Source of the DNA: Streptomyces sp. CB01201
GTDB lineage: Bacteria > Actinomycetota > Actinomycetes > Streptomycetales > Streptomycetaceae
Reading direction: 5' to 3'
NCBI RefSeq assembly: GCF_002803085.1
Contig: NZ_NNBJ01000018.1
Span: forward strand, 1 to 64,000
DNA length: 64,000 bases
Shown: in pieces, positions 41,628-50,823 of the stretch
How positions within the stretch are numbered: position 1 is the stretch's first letter
How the letters are laid out: each line of letters starts with the position of its first letter
Made by a program: the position numbers and the translations under genes
Notes under the pieces: model-generated
Database searches by the model: none
What the model was told of the DNA's origin: nothing
What the model saw: the letters and a program-made list of their open reading frames with translations, nothing else

Positions 41628-41948
41628 TCAGGCCCGGCGCTTGCGGGCCGACAGGGCGAGCAGCCCCACCAGGCCGACCGCCACGAGCGCGACCGGCACG
41701 ATCCGTTCCACGCGGGGCGCGCCCTCGTCCGAAACGAACTGCGCCTTCACGTCGCTCACCGTGCGGTTCACCGCGACGTACGCGCGGCCCGCCGTGTGGT
41801 CCACGGCCGAGGCGAACCTGGCCTTCGCGTCGCCGACGATCGTGGACGGGTGCAGCCGCACCCCGATCTCGTCGAGGGTCACCGCGAGCTGGTTCCGCCG
41901 GCTCCTGATGTCCGCCTCGATCTGCGCAGGGGTCCTGGCATCCGACAC
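41628..41948 (-). CDS. DUF3618 small membrane protein
   Basis: This 106-residue protein opens with RTPAQIEADIRSRRNQLAVTLDEIGVRLHP, the DUF3618 signature. An amphipathic middle and one C-terminal helix (VPVALVAVGLVGLLALSA) with a basic tail follow. The function is unknown. The start is GTG at 41948. Confidence 0.88.
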   Translation of the reverse strand: MSDARTPAQIEADIRSRRNQLAVTLDEIGVRLHPSTIVGDAKARFASAVDHTAGRAYVAVNRTVSDVKAQFVSDEGAPRVERIVPVALVAVGLVGLLALSARKRRA

Positions 41949-42083
41949 TGCGCCGCCTCCGGTGGTCGTATGGGGTCATCCGTCATCCACAGTCTGTCAG
42001 TTCCACCGACAATGCACTGTCACAGGCCCCCATTAGGCTCTGTCGGTGTACGCCACCCCCTCGGCCATTCCGGAGGAAACCCC

Positions 42084-42551
42084 ATGAGCGAGCGACTTCA
42101 GCCCGGCGACACCGCCCCCGCCTTCACCCTGCCCGACGCCGACGGCAACGACGTCTCGCTCGCCGCCCACAAGGGCCGCAAGGTCATCGTGTACTTCTAC
42201 CCGGCCGCCCTCACACCGGGCTGCACCAAGCAGGCCTGCGACTTCACGGACAACCTGGAACTGCTCGCGGGCGCCGGTTACGACGTCATCGGCGTGTCCC
42301 CCGACAAGCCCGAGAAGCTGGCGAAGTTCCGCGAGAAGGAGTCCCTGAAGGTCACGCTGGTCGGCGACCCCTCGAAGGAGGTCCTGGAGGCCTACGGGGC
42401 GTACGGCGAGAAGAAGCTGTACGGCAAGACCGTGACGGGCGTCATCCGCTCGACGGTGGTCGTGGACGAGGAGGGCAAGGTGGAGCGCGCCCTGTACAAC
42501 GTGAAGGCCACGGGCCATGTCGCCAAGATCATCAAGGATCTCGGAATCTGA
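42084..42551 (+). CDS. bcp: Thioredoxin-dependent thiol peroxidase Bcp
   Basis: This 155-residue peroxiredoxin Q reduces hydroperoxides with a peroxidatic Cys47 in YPAALTPGCTKQ and a resolving Cys52 five residues on (ACDF). Other conserved parts are GDTAPAFTLPDADG and VIGVSPDKPEKLAKF. A CGGAGGA site precedes the ATG at 42084. It is cytosolic and recycled by thioredoxin. Confidence 0.95.
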   Translation: MSERLQPGDTAPAFTLPDADGNDVSLAAHKGRKVIVYFYPAALTPGCTKQACDFTDNLELLAGAGYDVIGVSPDKPEKLAKFREKESLKVTLVGDPSKEVLEAYGAYGEKKLYGKTVTGVIRSTVVVDEEGKVERALYNVKATGHVAKIIKDLGI

Positions 42552-42697
42552 TCCACCCGCCCCCGCCCGGCCCCGCCCTGCCCAGCCCTGCTCGGCGGGA
42601 AGCGGGACGGGGCGTTCCGCATTTCGGGTGTGACTGTCCGGTATTCGGTTCGTTACTCCGTACGAGGCTGCGAACGTGCGGCCGGGACGGAGGGGAC

Positions 42698-43345
42698 ATG
42701 AGTGCGAGCCCGTACACCCGGGAGAGGCTGGCCGCGGCGGCCGGCTCGTCCCGGACCCTGTCGGAGGCCCTGACAAAACTGGGAGTCGACCCGACCGGCG
42801 GGTCGCGGCGGTACATACGCGAGCGCATGCGGAAGCTGGGCATCGAGACCGCTCACTTCGAGCGCGAGGGGGCCCGCTGGACGCGGGAGGTCCTTGAGCC
42901 GGTGGTCGCGGACTCGACGAACATGTGCGAGGTGCTGCGCCGACTCGGTCTGGACGTGGTCGGCGGGCACCACACGCATATCTCTCGGCGCGTCAAGGCG
43001 TTCGGGATCGATACCTCGCACTTCCGGCCTCCCGCGCGAGCGGGCGAGACCCGGCGGCGAGTGCCAGAAGCGCTCCTCGTCGAGCAAGAACCGGCCACGG
43101 CGCGACGGATACCGGGCGATCGGCTGAAGCGCGCGATGCACACCCTGGGCGTCACCGAGCGCTGTTCCCTGTGCGGTACCGGACCGGCTTGGCGAGGGCG
43201 GCCGCTCCCACTCGAAGTCGATCACATCGACGGAGACTGGCGGAACAACCGCATCGAGAACCTCCGGCTCCTTTGCCCCAACTGCCATTCCACAACGGAC
43301 AGTTACCGAGGCCGGGGCAAGGCGGGGGAAGCAGGTTGGCGATGA
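42698..43345 (+). CDS. HNH endonuclease, first of tandem pair
   Basis: This 215-residue protein has two imperfect 50-residue repeats (YTRERLAAAAGSSRTLSEAL to GIETAHFER; WTREVLEPVVADSTNMCEVL to GIDTSHFRP) that look like DNA-reading helical modules. A C-terminal HNH with CSLCGTG, LEVDHIDGDWRNNRIENLRL and CPNCHS follows. It resembles phage-type or homing HNH nucleases. The next HNH gene overlaps by four bases (ATGA). GGAGGGGAC lies before the ATG. Confidence 0.85.
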   Translation: MSASPYTRERLAAAAGSSRTLSEALTKLGVDPTGGSRRYIRERMRKLGIETAHFEREGARWTREVLEPVVADSTNMCEVLRRLGLDVVGGHHTHISRRVKAFGIDTSHFRPPARAGETRRRVPEALLVEQEPATARRIPGDRLKRAMHTLGVTERCSLCGTGPAWRGRPLPLEVDHIDGDWRNNRIENLRLLCPNCHSTTDSYRGRGKAGEAGWR

Positions 43346-44001
43346 GCTCGACAACACGCTATTCACGGGCCCGGCTCGTGGAGGCGGCGCAGACGTGTGG
43401 GGACATCGACGAGGTCATCGCGCTCTTCGGAGCTCCGCCCACCAGGCACCTGCGCCGCTATCTGTTCAAACGCTTCGCGCACTACGGCGTTGACGTTTCG
43501 CACTTGCGCACCAGGACGCGCCGGACGGCCGAGCCACGCCCCGGCCCCGCGGAACTGCGCAGCGCCGTGGCCGCATCCCTGTCACTCGCCGAAGTGCTCC
43601 GCCGTCTCGGCAGACCGGACAGCTCACGTGCACGGACGGCCCTGCGCGGGTGGCTGACTGAGGACGCCGTCCCCACCCACCACCTTCTCGGACAGGCGCA
43701 CCAGCTGGGCAGGACACACCCCGCCAGAAGGAACGCCGAGGACGTACTGGCACGGCACGACGACGGGCGGCGTACGAGAACGCTCCACCTGCGCCGCGCA
43801 CTGCGCGAGGTCGGCGTGCCCGAACGCTGCGTCGAGTGCGGCTGTGGGCCGGAGTGGCTGGGCAGGCCCATGACCCTGGAGGTGGACCACATCAACGGGG
43901 ACCGGGGCGACGACCGGCGGGAGAACCTGCGACTGATGTGCCCCAACTGCCATGCGGTGACGGTCACCTGGTGCCGGGGCGGCCGAGGCGGCTCCTCGTG
44001 A
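43342..44001 (+). CDS. HNH endonuclease, second of tandem pair
   Basis: This 219-residue protein has the same architecture as its upstream neighbour. The helical repeats are YSRARLVEAAQTCGDIDEVI to GVDVSHLRT and LRSAVAASLSLAEVLRRLGR, followed by an HNH with CVECGCGPEWLGRPMTLE, VDHINGDRGDDRRENLRLM and CPNCHA. The pair arose by duplication and is co-translated. It ends 67 bases before a tRNA-like gene. Confidence 0.85.
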   Translation: MSSTTRYSRARLVEAAQTCGDIDEVIALFGAPPTRHLRRYLFKRFAHYGVDVSHLRTRTRRTAEPRPGPAELRSAVAASLSLAEVLRRLGRPDSSRARTALRGWLTEDAVPTHHLLGQAHQLGRTHPARRNAEDVLARHDDGRRTRTLHLRRALREVGVPERCVECGCGPEWLGRPMTLEVDHINGDRGDDRRENLRLMCPNCHAVTVTWCRGGRGGSS

Positions 44002-44049
44002 CCGGGCCCGTCCACCGGGCTCCGGCTGCCGTCGGCGGCCTTCGCCCAG

Positions 44050-44055
44050 TAGAGT
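44050..44055 (+). promoter_or_regulatory. -10 box of the tRNA-like gene
   Basis: TAGAGT lies 13 bases before the first tRNA base, with TGCCGT 17 bases further upstream as a weak -35. It supports transcription of the tRNA-like gene. Confidence 0.5.
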
Positions 44056-44068
44056 GGGCGCGGTGTGC

Positions 44069-44141
44069 GCGCCCGTACGCCAAGGGCTGAGCGGCGATCT
44101 TTAGGTGGTCGTGTCTGTCGGTTCGAATCCGACCGGGCGCA
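44069..44141 (+). tRNA. tRNA-like gene, anticodon UAG, class I variable loop
   Basis: The 73 bases align with canonical numbering. The acceptor GCGCCCG/CGGGCGC has discriminator A73, and T8 and A14 are present. The anticodon stem CGATC/GGTCG encloses TTTAGGT with U33 and anticodon TAG. The variable loop is five bases (TGTCT), and the T arm is GTCGG-TTCGAAT-CCGAC. The D stem has three pairs plus one mismatch. UAG should read CUA (Leu), yet bacterial tRNA-Leu normally has a long variable arm, absent here. Amino-acid identity is therefore uncertain. Confidence 0.8.
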
Positions 44142-44150
44142 CCGGAGCGC

Positions 44151-44190
44151 AACGGCGTGGTTCCCCCGGAGGCGGGGGAACCACGCCGTT
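44151..44190. terminator. Strong bidirectional terminator
   Basis: AACGGCGTGGTTCCCCCG and its exact complement form an 18-base stem with loop GAGG, between the tRNA-like gene and the convergent rdgB. Confidence 0.9.
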
Positions 44191-44196
44191 CGCGTC

Positions 44197-44799
44197 TCAG
44201 CCCACCAGCTCCCGCACCACCGGCACTAGCGCCCGGAAGGCCTGCCCCCGGTGGCTGATCGCGTTCTTCTCGTCCGCCGTCAGCTCCGCGCACGTCCTTG
44301 TCTCGCCCTCCGGCTGGAGGATCGGGTCGTAGCCGAAGCCGCCTTGGCCCGCCGGGGTGTGGCGGAGGGTGCCGAGGAGACGGCCCTCCACCACTCGCTC
44401 CGTGCCGTCGGGCAGGGCGAGGGCAGCGGCGCAGGCGAAGTGGGCGGCGCGGTGTTCGTCGGCGATGTCGGAGAGCTGGGCGAGCAGGAGGTCCAGGTTG
44501 GCCTGGTCGTCGCCGTGGGTGCCGGACCAGCGGGCCGAGAAGATGCCGGGGGCGCCGTTGAGGACGTCGACGCAGAGGCCGGAGTCGTCGGCGACGGCGG
44601 GCAGGCCGGTCGCCTGCGCGAGGGCGTGTGCCTTCAGGAGGGCGTTCTCGGCAAAGGTGACGCCGGTTTCCTTGACGTCGGGGATCTCGGGGTACGCGTC
44701 GGCGCCCACGAGTTCGTGGGGCAGCCCGGCGGCGGCCAGGATGGCGTGGAGTTCGGTGATTTTGCCGGCGTTGCGGGTGGCGAGGATCAGGCGGGTCAT
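44197..44799 (-). CDS. rdgB: dITP/XTP pyrophosphatase RdgB (HAM1 family)
   Basis: This 200-residue enzyme hydrolyses non-canonical purine triphosphates (dITP, XTP) to monophosphates, keeping them out of DNA and RNA. Signature parts are ILATRNAGKITELHAIL, FAENALLKAHALA, VADDSGLCVDVLNGAPGIFSARW, GQGGFGYDPILQPEG and KNAISHRGQAF. It neighbours rph, as in many actinobacteria. The ATG at 44799 begins the conserved strand. Confidence 0.95.
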   Translation of the reverse strand: MTRLILATRNAGKITELHAILAAAGLPHELVGADAYPEIPDVKETGVTFAENALLKAHALAQATGLPAVADDSGLCVDVLNGAPGIFSARWSGTHGDDQANLDLLLAQLSDIADEHRAAHFACAAALALPDGTERVVEGRLLGTLRHTPAGQGGFGYDPILQPEGETRTCAELTADEKNAISHRGQAFRALVPVVRELVG

Positions 44800-44860
44800 G
44801 CCCACCAGTATCGGGGCAGGACGGCCGCGCATGCCTGCGTGGGGGGGCCGGGCCGCCCGC

Positions 44861-45241
44861 TCAAGGCGTGCAGACCTTGCCGACTTCCTTGGCCGCGGCG
44901 GTGACGCCGCTGATGTCGGGGGTGTTGTCGCCGTTCTTGATGGCCGTACGGACGTTGTCCACGGCCTTGCCGAGGTCGTCGACGGCCTTGGACAGGTCGG
45001 CGTCGCCGGTCTTGCTCTTCAGGGACGACAGCTCTCTGTCGATGTCGTTGAGCGCCTGGTCGGCCTGCGCGGGGTTGTCGGTGGCGTTGCCGACGGCCCG
45101 GCCGAGGTTGCCGACGCTGTTGCCGATGGCGTCCGCGGTGTTGACGCAGTCGACCGCCTTGTCGATGGCTCCGCAGCCTGCGGTGGCGGTGACAGTGACG
45201 GCCAGGGCCGCGATGGCGGCGGCGAGCGCGGCTCGGCGCAT
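44861..45241 (-). CDS. Small putative lipoprotein
   Basis: This 126-residue protein has a lipoprotein signal ending TATAGC (lipidated Cys23). A helical body rich in Asp/Asn/Val (CVNTADAIGNSVGNLGRAVGNATDNPAQADQ split by charged helices) and a C-terminal KVCTP follow. Three cysteines remain in the mature part. The function is unknown. It sits between rdgB and rph on the same strand. Confidence 0.85.
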   Translation of the reverse strand: MRRAALAAAIAALAVTVTATAGCGAIDKAVDCVNTADAIGNSVGNLGRAVGNATDNPAQADQALNDIDRELSSLKSKTGDADLSKAVDDLGKAVDNVRTAIKNGDNTPDISGVTAAAKEVGKVCTP

Positions 45242-45394
45242 CGGGCGGTCCTCCCCCAGGGGTTCCGGGCGGTGCTCGGGTGCTCCGGAGGGCGTTCCAG
45301 AGGTCGGCCGTTCCGGAAGGTACGGACGGGCGCGCGGTCGGCCCGTGCGCCCGTACTCGTAGTGACGCGGGGAGCGCCCTGCCCGGTTGCTTCC

Positions 45395-46132
<738 letters not shown>

Positions 46133-46268
46133 GGCTATGAGCCTAGGTGATGCCGCCACTGGTGAAGTCCGCGCGGGCGCGGGATCCGGACGAGCGCGGG
46201 TCCCGGACGGGCACGGGTCTCGCACGACCGCAGGATCCGGAAGTGCCGAACCCTGTGTGCGTACGCGA

Positions 46269-46297
46269 AAGGCCGGCCCCGAGTGGGGGCCGGCCTT
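46269..46297. terminator. Terminator after nagF
   Basis: AAGGCCGGCCCC-GAGTG-GGGGCCGGCCTT is a perfect 12-base stem 20 bases after the nagF stop. Confidence 0.85.
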
Positions 46298-46317
46298 CGG
46301 CGCTGTGGGTCAGCGAC

Positions 46318-46551
46318 TCACATCATGTCTTCGATGTCCGCGGCGATGGGGTCCGCGTCGGTGCCGATGACGACCTGGACAGCGGTGCCCATCTTGACGA
46401 CGCCGTGGGCGCCGGCGGCCTTGAGCGCGGCCTCGTCGACCTTGCTCGGGTCGATGACCTCGGTGCGCAGGCGCGTGATGCAGCCTTCGACCTCTTCGAT
46501 GTTCTCGATACCGCCGAGGCCGGCGACGATCTTCTCAGCCTTGCTGGCCAT
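46318..46551 (-). CDS. nagF: PTS N-acetylglucosamine EIIB component NagF
   Basis: This 77-residue stand-alone EIIB domain of the glucose/GlcNAc PTS family carries the phosphorylated cysteine Cys24 in VEGCITRLRTEV. It takes phosphate from EIIA and passes it to sugar carried by the EIIC proteins NagE1 and NagE2. AGGAGAG precedes the ATG. It is divergent from nagE1 with a DasR site between. Confidence 0.93.
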   Translation of the reverse strand: MASKAEKIVAGLGGIENIEEVEGCITRLRTEVIDPSKVDEAALKAAGAHGVVKMGTAVQVVIGTDADPIAADIEDMM

Positions 46552-46717
46552 GTGTCTCTCCTGGTTCTTGAAGAACGCTGTGTCGGCCCACGGTAGGTCC
46601 GCTTTGTCACGGTAACCCACGTTTGGCTCAGCTATGCGCGCGGGCGCATTCTGCCTGGCCAAGGATGGCGATCACCGGAGCCATGTCCCGCGAGGGGCCT
46701 CTCCGGACGATACCGCA

Positions 46718-46733
46718 ACTGGTCTACACCAGT
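46718..46733. promoter_or_regulatory. DasR-responsive element (dre) between nagF and nagE1
   Basis: ACTGGTCTACACCAGT matches the dre consensus ACTGGTCTAGACCAGT at 15 of 16 positions. DasR represses the GlcNAc PTS and is released by glucosamine-6-phosphate. Confidence 0.93.
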
Positions 46734-46782
46734 TTGCAACGACCGTCCTAGCCGGCTTGTTCCACAAGCCTGGAGGTTGCCG

Positions 46783-48078
46783 ATGAGTGCCAGCAGCGCG
46801 GCCGCAGTGCCGCAGCCCAAGTGGTGGAACGGGCTGTTCCAGGGGCTGCAGAAAATGGGCCGCAGCCTCCAGCTGCCCATCGCCGTGCTACCCGCGGCGG
46901 GCATTCTCAACCGGTTCGGCCAGGACGACATGTTCGGCAAGACCGGGCTCGGCTGGAACGACGTCGCCAAGGTGTTCAACGGCGCGGGCGGCGCCCTGCT
47001 CAACGGCTCGCTCGGACTGCCCCTGCTGTTCTGCGTGGGCGTCGCCATCGGCATGGCGAAGAAGGCCGACGGCTCGACCGCGCTCGCCGCGGTGGCAGGC
47101 TTCCTCGTCTACTACGGGGTGCTGCTCCAGTTCCCGAAGGACTGTGCCGCCGGCGCGACACTGACGGCGGGCGCCTGTGTCGCCAAGGACGGTTCGGCGG
47201 TCCTCGCCACGTACCAGAACCCGGGCGTCTTCGGCGGCATCGTGATGGGCCTGCTGACCGCATACTTCTGGCAGCGCTTCCACCGTACGAAGCTGGTGGA
47301 CTGGCTGGGCTTCTTCAACGGGCGCCGGCTCGTGCCGATCATCATGGCCGGCATCGCGATCGTGTTCGCGGTGCTGTGCCTGTGGGTGTGGCCGCCGGTC
47401 GGTGACGCGCTGACCAGCTTCAGCAAGTGGCTCGTGGACCTGGGCTCGTGGGGCTCCGGCATCTTCGGTGTCGCCAACCGGGCCCTGCTCGTGATCGGCC
47501 TGCACCAGTTCCTGAACACCTTCATCTGGTTCCAGTTCGGCGACTTCACCAAGCCGGACGGCACGGTCGTGCACGGCGACATCCCGCGGTTCCTCGCGGG
47601 CGACCCGACGGCCGGACAGTTCCAGACCGGCTTCTTCCCGATCATGATGTTCGCGCTGCCCGCGGCCGCCCTCGCGATCGCGCACTGCGCCAAGCCGCAC
47701 CGCCGCAAGGAGGTGAGCGGCATGATGCTCTCGGTCGGCCTGACCTCGCTCGTCACCGGCATCACCGAGCCGATCGAGTACTCCTTCGTCTTCATCGCGC
47801 CACTGCTGTACGCGATCCACGCGGTGCTCACCGGTGTCTCGATGGCGGTCAGCTGGGCGCTCGGCGTCAAGGACGGCTTCAGCTTCTCGGCCGGGTTGAT
47901 CGACTACGTCATCAACTGGGGCCTTGCGACCAAGCCTTGGATGATCATTCCGATCGGGTTGTGCTTCGCGGTCGTCTACTACGTGGTGTTCCGCTTCGCG
48001 ATCACCAAGTTCAACCTCCAGACACCGGGGCGCGAGCCGGACGCGGACGAGCTGGAGCAGGAGAACATCAAGGCCTAG
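46783..48078 (+). CDS. nagE1: PTS N-acetylglucosamine EIIC permease NagE1
   Basis: This 431-residue EIIC protein has about ten helices and GRSLQLPIAVLPAAGILNRFGQ, FCVGVAIGMAKKADGSTALAA, and GITEPIEYSFVFIAPLLYAIH (sugar-binding loop). No fused EIIB or EIIA domain is present. CTGGAGG six bases before ATG 46783 fixes the start. It is paralogous to nagE2 downstream, sharing most motifs. Confidence 0.93.
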   Translation: MSASSAAAVPQPKWWNGLFQGLQKMGRSLQLPIAVLPAAGILNRFGQDDMFGKTGLGWNDVAKVFNGAGGALLNGSLGLPLLFCVGVAIGMAKKADGSTALAAVAGFLVYYGVLLQFPKDCAAGATLTAGACVAKDGSAVLATYQNPGVFGGIVMGLLTAYFWQRFHRTKLVDWLGFFNGRRLVPIIMAGIAIVFAVLCLWVWPPVGDALTSFSKWLVDLGSWGSGIFGVANRALLVIGLHQFLNTFIWFQFGDFTKPDGTVVHGDIPRFLAGDPTAGQFQTGFFPIMMFALPAAALAIAHCAKPHRRKEVSGMMLSVGLTSLVTGITEPIEYSFVFIAPLLYAIHAVLTGVSMAVSWALGVKDGFSFSAGLIDYVINWGLATKPWMIIPIGLCFAVVYYVVFRFAITKFNLQTPGREPDADELEQENIKA

Positions 48079-48132
48079 GCACGCCTCCTCCCTCGGCGCC
48101 CCTTTTCGCCGGGCTTTTCGGCCCGGATCCGC

Positions 48133-48165
48133 AAGGCCCTCGGACCCGCCCGGTCCGGGGGCCTT
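48133..48165 (+). terminator. Terminator after nagE1
   Basis: AAGGCCCTCGGACC-5 bases-GGTCCGGGGGCCTT, with two mismatched positions within a 14-base stem. Confidence 0.8.
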
Positions 48166-48360
48166 CGCGCGCTCCTCGACGGGCCGTACGACCGCCGTTC
48201 CGCCGCCGAACGGCCGCCGTTCAGGGGCCGTTCGGGGCTCGGCGCGGCTACGGAAAGGTCACGGCGCGGAGACGGCGGGGGGTCGGGGTTGCCCGTATTG
48301 CCAGGTATGGCTCAGACCACAAAAAACGAAGGTTCCTTATCTAACCCACACCGTGCTACA

Positions 48361-48393
48361 ACTGGTCTACACCACTCATTGGTGTAGACCACG
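48361..48393. promoter_or_regulatory. Two tandem DasR sites upstream of nagE2
   Basis: ACTGGTCTACACCACT (48361-48376) and ATTGGTGTAGACCACG (48378-48393) both resemble the dre consensus. Two adjacent sites suggest tighter DasR control than at nagE1. Confidence 0.88.
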
Positions 48394-48481
48394 CGGGCTT
48401 GACCGCGTTCCCCTGAGACGCCGCCGTCCCCCCGTATTTTCCCATGTCCCCCGGGCGGCGCCTTGCCTACTGGAGGATGTT

Positions 48482-49747
48482 GTGAGTACGGCCAGTGCCG
48501 CCCCCGCGGCCACGAAGAAGAAGGGCGCCGGCGCGATGGCTGTCATGCAGCGCATCGGCCGCAGCCTGATGCTGCCGGTCGCCGTGCTGCCTGCCGCCGC
48601 ACTGCTGGTCCGCTTCGGCCAGCCGGACATGCTCGGCCGTGCCTCGTTCCCGGAGTTCATCCACAAGCTGGCCAGTTACATGGCCGCCGGTGGCGGGGCC
48701 CTGCTCGACAACATGGCGCTGCTGTTCTGCGTCGGCATCGCGATCGGTTTCGCCAAGAAGTCGGACGGCTCCACCGCCCTGGCGGCCGTGACCGGCTACC
48801 TCGTCTTCCAGAAGGTGCTCGCCACCTTCACCGACAGCAACCTCCCGAAGGTCGCGTCGGTCGTCGACGGCAAGATAGTCATGAACGCCGCCCCGGTGAA
48901 CGCCGGTGTGCTCGGCGGTGTCGTCATGGGCGTCATCGTCGCCCTGCTCTACCAGAAGTTCTACCGGACCAAGCTGCCCGACTGGGCGGGCTTCTTCGGC
49001 GGCCGCCGCCTGGTGCCGATCATGTCGGCCTTCGCGGGTCTGCTCGTCGGCATCGTCTTCGGTCTGATCTGGCCGGTCCTCGGTACGGGTCTGCACAACT
49101 TCGGTGAGTGGCTGGTCGGCTCGGGCGCCGTCGGCGCTGGCATCTTCGGTGTCGCCAACCGCGCGCTGATCCCGGTCGGCATGCACCACCTGCTCAACTC
49201 CTTCCCCTGGTTCCAGGCCGGTTCGTACGAGGGCAAGAGCGGCGACATCGCTCGCTTCCTCGCGGGTGACCCGTCCGCCGGACAGTTCATGACGGGCTTC
49301 TTCCCGATCATGATGTTCGCCCTCCCGGCGGCCTGCCTCGCGATCACCCACTGCGCCCGCCCCGAGCGCCGCAAGGTCGTCGGCGGCATGATGTTCTCCC
49401 TCGCGGCCACCGCGTTCGTGACCGGTGTGACCGAGCCGATCGAGTTCACCTTCATGTTCATCGCCCCGGTCCTCTACGCGATCCACGCGGTGCTCACCGG
49501 TGTCTCCATGGCGCTGACCTGGTCCCTCGGAATGAAGGACGGCTTCGGCTTCTCGGCCGGCGCGGTCGACTACTTCCTCAACCTGGGCATCGCGACCAAC
49601 CCGTGGGGTCTGGCGCTGGTCGGCCTCTGCTTCGCGGTGGTCTACTACGTGATCTTCCGGTTCGCGATCACCAAGTTCAACCTGCCGACGCCGGGCCGCG
49701 AGTCCGACGAGGAACTGGCGGAGCTGGCCAAGGCCGAGGCCAAGTAG
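48482..49747 (+). CDS. nagE2: PTS N-acetylglucosamine EIIC permease NagE2
   Basis: This 421-residue EIIC permease has GRSLMLPVAVLPAAALLVRFGQ, LLFCVGIAIGFAKKSDGSTALAA, and VTGVTEPIEFTFMFIAPVLYAIH. In S. coelicolor the second of the two tandem EIIC genes is the main GlcNAc transporter. The GTG at 48482 has TGGAGG at good spacing. It relies on NagF and a general EIIA/HPr for phosphate. Confidence 0.93.
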   Translation: MSTASAAPAATKKKGAGAMAVMQRIGRSLMLPVAVLPAAALLVRFGQPDMLGRASFPEFIHKLASYMAAGGGALLDNMALLFCVGIAIGFAKKSDGSTALAAVTGYLVFQKVLATFTDSNLPKVASVVDGKIVMNAAPVNAGVLGGVVMGVIVALLYQKFYRTKLPDWAGFFGGRRLVPIMSAFAGLLVGIVFGLIWPVLGTGLHNFGEWLVGSGAVGAGIFGVANRALIPVGMHHLLNSFPWFQAGSYEGKSGDIARFLAGDPSAGQFMTGFFPIMMFALPAACLAITHCARPERRKVVGGMMFSLAATAFVTGVTEPIEFTFMFIAPVLYAIHAVLTGVSMALTWSLGMKDGFGFSAGAVDYFLNLGIATNPWGLALVGLCFAVVYYVIFRFAITKFNLPTPGRESDEELAELAKAEAK

Positions 49748-49771
49748 CCCCCGCCCGCGCCCGACGGAAGG

Positions 49772-49797
49772 CCCCCGGAACCCAACGGTTCCGGGGG
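49772..49797 (+). terminator. Terminator after nagE2
   Basis: CCCCCGGAACC-CAAC-GGTTCCGGGGG followed by TCTTTCGC; perfect 11-base stem. Confidence 0.92.
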
Positions 49798-49837
49798 TCT
49801 TTCGCATGCTCGCGCCGCCGAGCGGGGCGGGGCGGGG

Positions 49838-50590
49838 TCAGAACTCGTAGACCGCGCCGGGCGCGGCCAGTTCCGTCGGGCCGGAGTAGACCACGCGGGC
49901 GTCGGCCAGGTTGACCTCGGCGTCCGTCCACGGCGGGATGTGGGTGAGGACCAGGCGGCCCGCGCCGGCCCGGGCCGCGTGCTCGCCGGCCTCGCGGCCG
50001 TTGAGGTGCAGCGCCGGGATGTCCTCCTTGCCGTACGTGAAGGACGCCTCGCACAGGAACAGGTCGGCGCCCTCGGCCAGTTCGTCGAGGGCGGCGCAGA
50101 CACCCGTGTCGCCGGAGTAGGTGAGCGTGGAGCCGCCGTGCTCGATGCGGATGCCGTACGCCTCGACGGGGTGGCAGACCCGCTCCGTGCGCACCGAGAA
50201 GGGGCCGATGTCGAACGTGCCCGGCTTCAGGGTGTGGAAGTCGAAGACCTCGCTCATCGAAGAGGCGGAGGGCGTGTCCGCGTACGCCGTGGTGAGGCGC
50301 TGCTCGGCGCCCTCGGGCGCGTACACCGGCATGGGGGCGCAGCGGCCGCCCTCGTGGCGGTAGTAGCGGGCGACGAAGTAGCCGCACATGTCGATGCAGT
50401 GGTCGGCGTGCAGATGGGACAGGAAGATCGCGTCCAGGTCGTACAGTCCGATGTGGCGCTGTAGCTCACCGAGGGCCCCGTTGCCCATGTCGAGGAGCAG
50501 CCGGTAGCCGTCTGCCTCAAGGAGGTAGCTGCTGCAAGCCGATTCCGCGGACGGGAACGACCCGGAGCAACCGACGACGGTGAGCTTCAT
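49838..50590 (-). CDS. Metallo-beta-lactamase fold hydrolase (RNase Z-like)
   Basis: This 250-residue protein has the zinc motif SHLHADHCID and an opening VVGCSGSFPSAESACSSYLL typical of the ribonuclease Z/arylsulfatase-like branch. GGSTLTYSGDTGVCAAL supplies the bridging aspartate, and LTHIPPWTD the final histidine. The substrate is unknown; it lacks the exosite arm of true tRNase Z. The start at 50590 fits the family. Confidence 0.88.
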   Translation of the reverse strand: MKLTVVGCSGSFPSAESACSSYLLEADGYRLLLDMGNGALGELQRHIGLYDLDAIFLSHLHADHCIDMCGYFVARYYRHEGGRCAPMPVYAPEGAEQRLTTAYADTPSASSMSEVFDFHTLKPGTFDIGPFSVRTERVCHPVEAYGIRIEHGGSTLTYSGDTGVCAALDELAEGADLFLCEASFTYGKEDIPALHLNGREAGEHAARAGAGRLVLTHIPPWTDAEVNLADARVVYSGPTELAAPGAVYEF

Positions 50591-50823
50591 GGAGCGTGAA
50601 CCTCCGGAACAGAGGGGCCAGGCGAAGCCTGTCGTTGCGGGGCGGCCGGGGCTGGCGGGGAGGCCGCGGGATAGGGCTGCGGTGGATCGAGCGTAAGGCG
50701 CGCCAAGGCCCCTCGCTCCTTCGGAGCGGGCCGTTGTGGGGGAACTCACCTGCGCTGTCACCGGTTCGGATGGTGTTGTCAGGGAGCGCGCGCCGCGGGT
50801 GGTGCGCCGGTAACGTCTGCGCT

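Larger units (their letters stand above)
48079..48481. other. Spacer between nagE1 and nagE2 with terminator and dre sites
   Basis: About 400 bases without a gene. It holds the nagE1 terminator (48133-48165), an A-rich stretch (CACAAAAAACGAAGG near 48317), two dre sites and the nagE2 leader with TGGAGG. Confidence 0.8.
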
